Positions 47,143-55,258 of a stretch of DNA of 64,000 nucleotides are shown here, piece after piece. The notes below the pieces were generated by a model. That model did not search any database and was not told the origin of the DNA. It saw only the letters and a program-made list of their open reading frames with translations. Origin of the DNA: Sphingomonas sp. UV9. Lineage in GTDB: Bacteria; Pseudomonadota; Alphaproteobacteria; Sphingomonadales; Sphingomonadaceae. Made by a program: the position numbers and the translations under genes. The DNA is taken from assembly GCF_004101245.1 (NCBI RefSeq), contig NZ_SCIN01000001.1, positions 138,784 to 202,783 of the forward strand, given 5' to 3'. The stretch's first letter is position 1. Every line of letters starts with the position of its first letter.

Positions 47143-47700
47143 TTAGAGGCCGGATACGGGATCGCGGCGGAAGGTCTGGGAATAGGCCGGCACGCGGCAT
47201 GGCCGGATATCGAAGGCGGACGGCTGGCCGAGGAACGCGACGGCCTGCGCAGACCGGTCCGCGTAATCGCCTGCGAGTATGTCGAGCGAGCGCAGCGCCT
47301 CCGGCGACGGGAGAGCGGGCATCGCGACCGCATGCTCCAGGCCCGCTTCCGGTCGTTGGAACGACGCGGCCAGCGTCAGGATCGTCGCGCCGTTCTGGCT
47401 TGCGGTGACGCGGCGGTTGGCGAACGACTTGCCGTCGAAGTCGCGCTCGACCCGGAAGATGATCGGTTGCGTCTCGGTGCCGGCGCGCAGGAAATAGGCG
47501 TGCATGCTGTGCGCCACGGCTGGTCCGTCGACCGAGCGCTGCGCCGCCATCAGCGCCTGCGCGACGACCTGCCCGCCAAAGACGCGCGCGTTTGCGCCGG
47601 GCCGCTGCGGTCCGCGGAACAGGTCGGTATCGAGCGGTTCGAGGTTGAGCAGCGCGACCAGTTCGGCGGCGAGGTCGGGCGTCGATGGGGGGGCGGTCAG
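47143..47700 (-). pseudogene. tesB: Acyl-CoA thioesterase II (TesB), C-terminally truncated
   Basis: TesB hydrolyses acyl-CoA. The sequence follows E. coli TesB well from LLNLEPLDTDLFRGPQ through RVFGGQVVAQALMAAQ, HSMHAYFLRAGTETQPIIF and TASFQRPEAGLEHAVAMP to FDIRPCRV. It then ends about 15 codons later, after about 185 residues instead of about 285. The second hotdog domain is missing. The expected start reads CTG (47700), overlapping the FUSC stop as CTGA. No other start precedes the conserved region, so a former ATG may have mutated, or CTG is used. Probably non-functional. Confidence 0.72.
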
Positions 47701-48794
47701 CGCTGGCTGGCGGCGAGCGCCTTGGTTGGGGCGATCTCGTCGACGCGACCGGCGAGGTCGAGCAGGTCGCGGTGCAGCCGACCCGCGGCGAACGCCAACC
47801 CGAACACGCGGCCCGATGCGTCGAAATCCAGGGTCGCAGCCGCGTCGCTCCGGCGGAACAGATCGAGCGCAGTACCGAAACTGCGATAGCAGGCCTCGAC
47901 GTCGCCCCGATCGACCTTTCCACGCGTGCGCAGCGCCTCCGAACACCGTGTCGCCAGCGCCGCATGCGCGGTCAGCATCGCCGCCGACGGCCTGGCGAGC
48001 GCGGCCATCGCCGCGGGTGGCAGCGGCTCGTCGAGCGCGCGACCGCTGAGCACCAGATCGTTGCGGATCCGCCAGAGCGTGCGCGGTACGGCGGCGGGAA
48101 TGCCGTGATCGGCAAGCCGCGACGCGCGCTCGCGGTCGGCATCCTTCATCGCCAGCTCGACCGCGGCCAGCGCTTGACGGAGCGCGCCGTGTTCGGGGGA
48201 CGAGGGCAGCGCGAGCCCGGCGGTCAGCGCGTCGGCCTGCGCGCGCAGCATCCGTTCGATATGGCTGAGCACCGCCAGCGTGCGCGTGATGACCACGCCG
48301 TGCGAGCGCGCGGGCAGGATCAGCATCGCCGCCAGCACGCCGATCATGCCGCCCAGGCCGATCTCGATGATGCGATCGCGGACGAAGATCTCCACCGAGG
48401 CGCCCGGCGGTGCGCTGAGCAGCATGATCGCGGCGGTGACCGGCGCGATCCGCAACCGCGGCCGGATCGACGCAATCAGCGCCGCGATGCCGGTGACGGT
48501 GACGAGCACCAGCCCGAGCTCGATCGTGTCGGTCAGCCCGAGCGCCGCGCCGAGGCCGCCGAGAACCGCGCCCAGCAATGTCCCCAGCAACCGATCGGTC
48601 GCGGCGCCGAGCGTGCCGCCGATCGACGCCTGCATCACGATCAGCACGGTGAACACCGCCCAATATCCCTCGTGCAGGCCAAGCGTCTTGTAGGCCGCGA
48701 ACGCCGCCGCGGTCGCGACGATCACGCGGACCGTCTGGCGCAGGCTGTCCGCATTCGCCTTGATCAAGTCGCCGGGCCTGAATTCGAATGTCAG
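47697..48794 (-). CDS. FUSC-family membrane protein (aromatic acid exporter-like)
   Basis: About 365 aa. The N-terminal half has two blocks of membrane helices containing LHEGYWAVFTVLIVMQASIGGTLGA and GTLLGAVLGGLGAALGL, characteristic of fusaric-acid resistance/aromatic acid exporter proteins. The C-terminal half is a soluble helical domain. These export toxic aromatic acids or similar compounds. Start is uncertain. An AAGGA site precedes a CTG at 48794 that begins LTFEFRPGDLIKAN. Upstream codons look non-coding, and no ATG/GTG lies near; TTG at 48767 is another option. The two-gene unit with tesB thus shows two apparent CTG starts. Confidence 0.75.
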   Translation of the reverse strand: MTFEFRPGDLIKANADSLRQTVRVIVATAAAFAAYKTLGLHEGYWAVFTVLIVMQASIGGTLGAATDRLLGTLLGAVLGGLGAALGLTDTIELGLVLVTVTGIAALIASIRPRLRIAPVTAAIMLLSAPPGASVEIFVRDRIIEIGLGGMIGVLAAMLILPARSHGVVITRTLAVLSHIERMLRAQADALTAGLALPSSPEHGALRQALAAVELAMKDADRERASRLADHGIPAAVPRTLWRIRNDLVLSGRALDEPLPPAAMAALARPSAAMLTAHAALATRCSEALRTRGKVDRGDVEACYRSFGTALDLFRRSDAAATLDFDASGRVFGLAFAAGRLHRDLLDLAGRVDEIAPTKALAASQR

Positions 48795-48972
48795 TGCTTT
48801 TTCCTTTTGGTCGTCAGCGCAATGTCCAGACCCCCGTAACGCTCGCGGCGCCAACCGTAAAATCCATGCCTGGGCACGTGGCCCGATCGTCTGGGACTTG
48901 GCGCGTTCGGTATCGCTTTCGGATCCATTCGCCGGCGCGACCGCTTTTGTCTCGCAAACGAGGATGGAAAGC

Positions 48973-49458
48973 ATGAACGACAACGACCTTCGGTATCTAC
49001 GCCGGTGCGTGGATCTGGCGAGCGAGGCGGTGGACGCGGGCGATCAGCCGTTCGGCTCGGTTCTCGTGTCTCGCGACGGCCAGATCGTGTTCGAGGACCG
49101 CAACCGCACCGGTGGCGGCGATCCTACCCGGCATCCGGAGTTCGCCATCGTCCGCTGGGCCGCGGAGCACCTGTCCGCCGAAGAGCGACGCGAGGCGATC
49201 GTCTACACCTCGGGCGAACATTGCGCGATGTGCGCGGCGGCGCATGGTTTGGCGGGCATGGGCAGAATCGTCTACGCGACATCCTCGGTCCAGCTCGGCG
49301 AATGGTTGCGCGACCTGGGCGAGCCGCAACTCGGCATCGCACCGTTGCGGATCACCGAAGTGGTGCCGGGGGCAATCGTCGAGGGGCCGGTCCTGGCGTT
49401 CGCCGACGAGGTCCGCGCGCTGCACGCGCGTGCCCGAGCCCGACAGGCCCGGGGCTGA
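48973..49458 (+). CDS. CMP/dCMP-deaminase-fold nucleoside deaminase
   Basis: A 161-aa zinc hydrolase of the guanine deaminase/tRNA adenosine deaminase type. The first zinc motif is HPEFAIVRWA (H-x-E), and the second is SGEHCAMCAAA, supplying the two Cys ligands. GDQPFGSVLVSRDGQIV is the typical N-terminal substrate region. The gene probably deaminates a free purine or pyrimidine base or nucleoside. ATG 48973 has GGAAAG upstream; ATG 48964 is in frame but too close to its site. Confidence 0.83.
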   Translation: MNDNDLRYLRRCVDLASEAVDAGDQPFGSVLVSRDGQIVFEDRNRTGGGDPTRHPEFAIVRWAAEHLSAEERREAIVYTSGEHCAMCAAAHGLAGMGRIVYATSSVQLGEWLRDLGEPQLGIAPLRITEVVPGAIVEGPVLAFADEVRALHARARARQARG

Positions 49459-49522
49459 TAGGACGGCCAGCCCGTTTGCCGCCACCGACAGGACGGCGTC
49501 GTCCTGCCGGGTCTCGAATCAT

Positions 49523-49567
49523 CCCGTCAGGCCGCCTTGGCAGGCGTCCCGTCAGGCCGCCTTGGCA
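49523..49567. repeat. 20-bp direct repeat at the 3' end of the helicase gene
   Basis: CCCGTCAGGCCGCCTTGGCA occurs at 49523-49542 and 49548-49567, period 25. The right copy contains the helicase stop codon and last Ala-Ala-Lys codons; the left copy is an extra copy just beyond the stop. It looks like a small local duplication without coding effect. Confidence 0.9.
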
Positions 49568-50841
49568 GCCATCCGCGCGGCGAGCTTCTCTTCCTCGGTC
49601 CACACTTTCCGCTCACGCACGGGCTTGGCCGGCTTGATCTGCTTGACCGGGCCACCGCCCAGCACCGGGGCGCGCTTGGTCGAGTGGCGTGCGACTTCGC
49701 AATGCCATTCGTGATCGTCCTGCACGGTCAAGGTGCGCCCGATCTCGCGCTCCACATCATGCAGCCAGGCGCGCTGCTCGGCGTCGCACAGCGTGATCGC
49801 GAAACCGCTGCGCCCGGCACGGCCGGTGCGGCCGATGCGGTGGACATAGCTCTCGGGCAGGCTCGGCAGGTCATGGTTGAAGACGTGCGTCACCGTGTCG
49901 ACGTCGATGCCGCGTGCTGCGATATCGGTCGCGACGAGAACCTGCACGGTGCCCGCGCGGAACGCGTCGAGCGCACGCTCGCGCTGGCCCTGCGACTTGT
50001 TGCCGTGCAGCGCCTCGGCGGTGATGCCCGCCTCGCCGATGAACGCGCAGACGTCGTTCGCGATGTTCTTCTGCAACGTGAAGACGACCGCCTGGCCCAT
50101 GTTCGGAGTCTGGAGCAGCGCCAGCAGCGCCGCCTTCTTGTCGGCTGCGTCGAGGAACATCACCGACTGGTCGATCCGGTCGACCGTGGTCGAGGGCGGG
50201 GCGATCTCGACCTTGGCCGGATCGCGCAGCAGGCTCTCGGCCAGCGCGGCGATCGACTTCGGCATCGTCGCCGAGAACAGCAAGGTGTGGCGATCCTTCG
50301 GCAGCGTCGCGACGATTCGCTCGATCGGCTTGGCGAACCCCATGTCAAGCATCTGGTCGGCCTCGTCGAGCACCAGCGCCTCGAGCTGCGACAGGTCGCA
50401 CAGGCCCTGCTCGACCAGATCCAGCAAGCGTCCCGGTGCCGCGACGATGATGTCGACGCCCGCCTCGAGCGCCTTGACCTGATGGAACTGGCTGACCCCG
50501 CCAAAGATCGTCATCACGTTTGGCTTGATGTGACGGCCGAAGCTTTCGAAGCCGGCGGCGATCTGCGACACAAGTTCGCGCGTCGGCGCGAGGACCAGCA
50601 CGCGCGCGCCGCCCTTTGGCGCGGGGCGGGGATCGGCGGCAAGGCGATGGAGCAGCGGCAGCGCGAACGCTGCGGTCTTGCCGGTCCCGGTCTGCGCCAT
50701 GCCGAGCATGTCTCGGCCGTCGAGCAGCATCGGGATCGACTGCGCCTGGATCGGCGTCGGGTTGGTATAGCCCTCCTCGGCGAGCGCCTGCAGCAATGCG
50801 GGCGCGAGCGAGAGATCGGCGAAAGTCATGGTCATTGTCAC
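49552..50841 (-). CDS. DEAD-box RNA helicase (RhlE-type)
   Basis: A 429-aa ATP-dependent RNA helicase with all core motifs: Q motif (TFADLSLAP...TPIQ), Walker A AQTGTGKT, PTRELV, GG, VLDEADQMLDMGF (DEAD), SAT, and the motif VI region HRIGRTGRAGRSG. The C-terminal tail is basic (KQIKPAKPVRERKVW), typical of RhlE. It remodels structured RNA, for example in ribosome assembly, decay or cold adaptation. It is a monocistronic gene convergent with the deaminase. Confidence 0.92.
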   Translation of the reverse strand: MTMTMTFADLSLAPALLQALAEEGYTNPTPIQAQSIPMLLDGRDMLGMAQTGTGKTAAFALPLLHRLAADPRPAPKGGARVLVLAPTRELVSQIAAGFESFGRHIKPNVMTIFGGVSQFHQVKALEAGVDIIVAAPGRLLDLVEQGLCDLSQLEALVLDEADQMLDMGFAKPIERIVATLPKDRHTLLFSATMPKSIAALAESLLRDPAKVEIAPPSTTVDRIDQSVMFLDAADKKAALLALLQTPNMGQAVVFTLQKNIANDVCAFIGEAGITAEALHGNKSQGQRERALDAFRAGTVQVLVATDIAARGIDVDTVTHVFNHDLPSLPESYVHRIGRTGRAGRSGFAITLCDAEQRAWLHDVEREIGRTLTVQDDHEWHCEVARHSTKRAPVLGGGPVKQIKPAKPVRERKVWTEEEKLAARMAAKAA

Positions 50842-51019
50842 GCGGCGCCTCCAGCGCTGAGCTAAAGCTGCGCCTGGTCGGGCTTAGCGTCTTGAGCGCG
50901 GGCAGGTAGGTTTTATGCTGCACTGCGTCAATCCGCAAAGCCGGGGGGCGGGCGGTTTGACGGTCGGTGTCTCTTTTACGTCGCGTGACGCAGACCGTCT
51001 GCGACGCGCGCGATGCGTC

Positions 51020-52816
51020 CTACGCGACCAACTGGGACGACGTACCCTGTCGCTTGTCGAGCCACGCGACGAGCTGCTCGGCTTCCATCGGTCGCGCGAA
51101 CCAGAAGCCCTGCGCCTCCTCGCACTTCAGTTCGGTCAAGATGGCTGCGGCTTCGGCCGTCTCGATTCCCTCTGCGACCACCAGATAGCCCAGCCGGTGT
51201 GCGAGGCCGATCATCGTCTCGACGAGCACGAAGTCGGGCCCGCGCGGCTCGGTGAGGTTGCGAATGAACGCCTGATCGATCTTGAGGACCCGGGCCGGCA
51301 ACTGCTGGAGATAGGCAAGGCTGCTATGGCCTGTCCCGAAGTCGTCGATCGCAAGGCGGAGCCCTGCCGCATCCAAAGCGCGCAGTACGGCCATGGCCTT
51401 GTCCGGCTGCTCCATGATCGCGCTTTCGGTAAGTTCGATCTCCAGTTGATCGGGGCGTAGACCGCGCTTCAGCAGGCCGAGCTGAAGACGCTGGACGAAA
51501 TCGGCCTCGCCGAGATTGGCTGCCGAAATGTTCACCGACAGCGCGACCGCGTTGCCCGTTTCCTCCCAACCGGCAAGCCGATCCATCGCCGCGTCGACCA
51601 CCCATTGTGTCGTCTGTCGCGCCAGCGAGGTCTGTTCGATGATCGGGATGAACTCGGCCGGGGATACTTCGCCGAGCCGGGGGTGCCGCCACCGCAGCAG
51701 TGCTTCGGCGCCGACGCATCTGCCGGTCTTCAGGTCGATCCGCGGCTGATACACGAGGCGCAACTGGTCGCTCCCCTCCAGCGCGGTGCCGAAGTCGCGC
51801 AGCAGGCTGTACTGCCGTTGTTGCGCGGTATCGCTCGACGACGAATACAGCGCGATCGCGCTGTCCGCGCATCGGGCGTCCCGCGCGGCGCTGGCCGCAC
51901 CGCGCAGCACGTCGTCGGCCGGCATCTCGCCGAGGATGAACGGGCGTACGCCGATCGCGACGTTGGTGACGAACCGGACCGAAGACGAGGCCTGGATCTG
52001 CTCGAATTCGGATTGAAGCGCCTGCAAATAGGCGACCTGCTCGATGCCCGGCGGCGACAGAAACGCCATTTGCGCAGGGCCGACATGATAGGCCGACCGC
52101 GTGGGCTTGAGGATCTTGAGCAGCGATCGGGTGGCTTCGCGGATCATTTCGTCGACACGGGCGCCGCCCAGAACGCGCGTGATCCTGCTGATCTGATCGT
52201 CGCGCGCCAGATCCACGACGACGGCAAGGCGCGGTTCGCCGGGATAATCCCGGGCCAAGTCGATGAGGTCGTCGCGGAACTGCGTGCGCGTGGGAAGCCC
52301 GCTGACGGGATCAACGTGGCCGAACGCATGCTGCAACTCGATCTGCGCCATGACCATCGCGGCGAGATCGACGAGCGCGGCCAACTCGGCCGGAGTCGCC
52401 TGTCGCGGTTCGGTTCCCAGGACGCACAACGCGCCGAGGCCATAACCGTCGTTGGTGATCAACGGGGCTCCGGCGTAAAATCGCGTCCCTGCGCGACCCA
52501 ACGCGCTGTCGGCGTAATAAGGATCGGCCCGCAAGTCTTCGATCACCAGCAATTTGCTCGATTCGGTGACTTGGGCACAGGGCGCCCCGTCGCGGGGGAG
52601 GCTGGTATGATCCACGCCGACCCGCGATTTGAACCATTGCCGGTCGCGATCGGTCAGGGAAACCGCGGCAACCGGCAGACCGAAGATCTGGCTCGCCATC
52701 CGGGTGATCCGGTCGAAGCTCTCGGTTGATGAGGTGTCGAGCAGCTTCAGCTGGTACAGCGCATCCAGCCTGGCTTCTTCCTGATAGTCTCGCACGCGAT
52801 ACTCCTTGCGCGTCAA
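51020..52816 (-). CDS. GAF-(degenerate GGDEF)-EAL c-di-GMP phosphodiesterase
   Basis: A 598-aa signalling protein. The N-terminal GAF domain (about residues 25-165) contains QWFKSRVGVDHTSLPRDGAPC and RFYAGAPL. A GGDEF-like domain starts at HVDPVSGLPTRTQFRDDL, but its signature is replaced by VGPAQMAF, so no cyclase activity is expected. The EAL domain (about 345-590) keeps the catalytic set: GAEALLRWRHP, SVNISAANL, IELTESAIM, AIDDFGTGHSSLAYL, LKIDQAFI, VAEGIET. It should degrade c-di-GMP under control of a signal sensed by GAF. It is divergent from the LacI gene across about 200 bp. Confidence 0.9.
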   Translation of the reverse strand: MTRKEYRVRDYQEEARLDALYQLKLLDTSSTESFDRITRMASQIFGLPVAAVSLTDRDRQWFKSRVGVDHTSLPRDGAPCAQVTESSKLLVIEDLRADPYYADSALGRAGTRFYAGAPLITNDGYGLGALCVLGTEPRQATPAELAALVDLAAMVMAQIELQHAFGHVDPVSGLPTRTQFRDDLIDLARDYPGEPRLAVVVDLARDDQISRITRVLGGARVDEMIREATRSLLKILKPTRSAYHVGPAQMAFLSPPGIEQVAYLQALQSEFEQIQASSSVRFVTNVAIGVRPFILGEMPADDVLRGAASAARDARCADSAIALYSSSSDTAQQRQYSLLRDFGTALEGSDQLRLVYQPRIDLKTGRCVGAEALLRWRHPRLGEVSPAEFIPIIEQTSLARQTTQWVVDAAMDRLAGWEETGNAVALSVNISAANLGEADFVQRLQLGLLKRGLRPDQLEIELTESAIMEQPDKAMAVLRALDAAGLRLAIDDFGTGHSSLAYLQQLPARVLKIDQAFIRNLTEPRGPDFVLVETMIGLAHRLGYLVVAEGIETAEAAAILTELKCEEAQGFWFARPMEAEQLVAWLDKRQGTSSQLVA

Positions 52817-53019
52817 TTATAAATTTGAAACCTTAATGTTTTCTCTAATTGTTAAAATGATCGACGTTTGGCGGCATCCTGTTTCGACAGGCGCCGTTCG
52901 CTCTGTCGAAGCCGATCGGCTGCTATCGTCCTGCGTCTTTCTCGCGATTAATGGCCGGCCTACCCAGATTCAGTCCGCTTTGCTTTGACGCTGTGGCGAA
53001 ATGTTTCCATCTTGGGTGC

Positions 53020-54042
53020 ATGGGAGAGAGCGGCGTGCGACCAACTATACACGACGTGTCGCGGCTTGCCGGCGTTTCGATCAAGACTGTCTCGCGCGTG
53101 CTCAACAACGAGCCTCGCGTGTCGGAGGCGACGCGGGCGCGGGTAACGGCGGCGTTCGCGACGCTCAAATACCGGCCGAACATGGCGGCACGGACATTGG
53201 CGGGGCATCGCAGCTTCCAGATCGCGCTCGCGTGCGACAATCCCAGCCCCCATTACGTCTACGAAATGCAGTCCGGCATCCGCGATCGCTGCCTGCTCGA
53301 CGGCGTGCGGATGATCGCACAGCCCTATGACCATGATTCCGACCGGCTGATCGACGATATCGAGAGCCTGATCGACGGTTCGGGCGTCGACGGACTGATC
53401 CTGACGCCACCCGCGACCGACTATCCCGAAGTGCTGGCGCTCATGGCGCGTCGCGAAGTGCGGTTCGTCCGCGTCTCGCCGGGTACGGACCTCGATCTGA
53501 CCGCGTCAGTGTTCATCGACAATGTCGGCGCGGCGACCGTGATGACGCGGCATCTGCTAGCGCTCGGTCATCGGCGGATCGGCTTCATTGCGGGGCATGC
53601 AGACTATGCGACCAGTGCGCAGCGGCTTGCAGGATATTGCGCCGCTTTGGACGAAGCTGAGATCGCGTTCGACACCGTCCTCGTACGACCCGGCAACTAT
53701 GACTTCGCATCAGGCGCCGACGCGACCGAGGCGCTGCTGGCGCTTCGCCTGCCGCCCACCGCGATCTTCGCCTCGAACGACGACATGGCGGCGGGTGCGC
53801 TCAGCGTCGCGCACCGGCGTGGGCTTGCGGTGCCGGCTGACGTGTCGATCGCAGGCTTTGGCGACGATGCGATCTCGCGGTTCGTATGGCCCGCCCTGAC
53901 GACGATCCGCCAGCCGACGCGCACGCTCGGCTACAAGGCGGCGGATCTCCTGCTCGCCGCGGAGTTCGCGGTAGAGCGCATCGAAGTGCCGTTCGAACTG
54001 ACCCGCCGCGATTCTACCGGGCCGGTTCGATCCGCGGGATGA
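53020..54042 (+). CDS. LacI-family regulator of the putative sulfo-sugar locus
   Basis: A 340-aa repressor-type protein. The HTH is at the N-terminus (TIHDVSRLAGVSIKTVSRVLNNEPRVSE) with the hinge helix (PNMAARTLAGHRS) after it. The periplasmic-binding-like effector domain shows GVDGLILTPPATDYPEVL, GHRRIGFIAGHADYATSAQRLAGY and TAIFASNDDMAAGAL. ATG 53020 gives the standard N-terminus. Its 3' end overlaps the convergent MFS gene by 29 bp. By position it probably controls the carrier, receptor and enzymes at 54-60.7 kb, with an imported sugar or sugar derivative as inducer. Confidence 0.9.
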   Translation: MGESGVRPTIHDVSRLAGVSIKTVSRVLNNEPRVSEATRARVTAAFATLKYRPNMAARTLAGHRSFQIALACDNPSPHYVYEMQSGIRDRCLLDGVRMIAQPYDHDSDRLIDDIESLIDGSGVDGLILTPPATDYPEVLALMARREVRFVRVSPGTDLDLTASVFIDNVGAATVMTRHLLALGHRRIGFIAGHADYATSAQRLAGYCAALDEAEIAFDTVLVRPGNYDFASGADATEALLALRLPPTAIFASNDDMAAGALSVAHRRGLAVPADVSIAGFGDDAISRFVWPALTTIRQPTRTLGYKAADLLLAAEFAVERIEVPFELTRRDSTGPVRSAG

Positions 54043-55258
54043 GCAGCTGGATGAACCCCAGCGCCAGCAGATAGCTGACCGCGCAGATCGCCAGCATCGG
54101 CGCATAGCCAAAGCCATGGCCAAGCGACCAGGCGGATAGCTGGATCATGCCGATCGATCCCATGTTGCCACAGAACGCGGCGATCCCGATCGTCGAGCCA
54201 ACCGAGCGCGCCGGCATCACGTCGGTGGTCAGCGCAAAGACGTTGGTCGAAAACCCCTGATGCGCGAACAGCCCCAGGCCGAGCACGAGCGCCGCGGTCC
54301 ACGGGCTTTGCAGCGACAGCACGATCGGCACCGGGATGATCAGCACCGCATACAGGAGCAGCGTGGATTTGCGGGCACGGTCGAGGCTCCAGCCGCGCGC
54401 CATCAGCCGTGTCGGCAACCAGCCGCCGGTGAGCGCGCCGCACGCCGCAAGCGCATAGACGAGCGCGACGGGGAGTCCGACCTGCCCCTGCGGCAGTCCG
54501 AACAGCCGGTGGAAGAGATCGGGCAACCACGAGAGCATAAAGAACCAGACCTGATCCGACAGCACTTTGGCGACGGCGATGGCAAGCGTCCGGCGATCCT
54601 TGAACAGGTCGATCCAGCGGATCGGCGCGGGGCCGCCGGTCTCGGCGATCGCGGCGGGCATCTTGAACGCGAACCATGCCGCGACCCAGACCAATCCCAG
54701 GCCGCCGGCGACGAGGAACGCCGCGCGCCAGCCAAATGCGATCGCCAGCGCCGGGATGACGAGCGGGGTAATCACCGCACCGACATTGGGCGCGGTGTTG
54801 CCGATCCCCAGTGCGATGGAGCGGTCCTTGGGGCCGAAATAGGTGGCGGCGGATTTCACCGCGGCCGGCGTGCCGATCGACTCCGCCGCGCCGAGCACGA
54901 CGCGTGCGCCGATGAAACCGGTCACGCCCGACACGAAGGCGTGCGCCATGCCGGCGAGGCTCCACACGAAGACCCCCGCCGCGAAGCCGATGCGGAGGCC
55001 GACCCGGTCGATGAACCAGCCGGTCCCGAGAAACGCGACCGCGGCGGCGAACTGGAACGCCGAGGCCATGTTGCCGTAATCCTGATCCGACCAGCCGAAC
55101 TCCTGCTCGAGGGTCGGTTTCAGCAGCGCCAGGATCTGACGGTCGACGTAATTCAGCATGATCGCGAAGAACACGAGGGCGACGACCACCCAGCGCGCTT
55201 TCGACTGGGCGGGGGCGGGGGCGGGGGCGGGGGCGGGGGTCTGCACCGTTTCCGTCAA
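54014..55258 (-). CDS. MFS transporter of the sugar-acid (ACS) type
   Basis: A 414-aa twelve-helix carrier. The motif LNYVDRQILALLKPTLEQEFG after helix 1 and GAAESIGTPAAVKSAATYFGP place it in the same anion:cation symporter branch as ExuT at 14910. The N-terminal tail is a Pro-Ala repeat coded by a hexamer repeat. I assign TTG 55258, which overlaps the receptor stop as TTGA, although GTG 55246 is possible. It should carry an anionic sugar or sugar derivative from periplasm to cytoplasm, consistent with a sulfonated or carboxylated substrate. Confidence 0.85.
   Translation of the reverse strand: MTETVQTPAPAPAPAPAQSKARWVVVALVFFAIMLNYVDRQILALLKPTLEQEFGWSDQDYGNMASAFQFAAAVAFLGTGWFIDRVGLRIGFAAGVFVWSLAGMAHAFVSGVTGFIGARVVLGAAESIGTPAAVKSAATYFGPKDRSIALGIGNTAPNVGAVITPLVIPALAIAFGWRAAFLVAGGLGLVWVAAWFAFKMPAAIAETGGPAPIRWIDLFKDRRTLAIAVAKVLSDQVWFFMLSWLPDLFHRLFGLPQGQVGLPVALVYALAACGALTGGWLPTRLMARGWSLDRARKSTLLLYAVLIIPVPIVLSLQSPWTAALVLGLGLFAHQGFSTNVFALTTDVMPARSVGSTIGIAAFCGNMGSIGMIQLSAWSLGHGFGYAPMLAICAVSYLLALGFIQLLIPRIEPAR
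55211..55240. repeat. GGGGGC hexamer repeat encoding (Pro-Ala)n
   Basis: Four tandem GGGGGC units followed by GGGGGT, read on the minus strand as Pro-Ala repeats near the N-terminus of the MFS carrier. Changes in copy number would add or remove Pro-Ala pairs without shifting the frame. Slippage or sequencing error is likely in such a tract. Confidence 0.9.
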
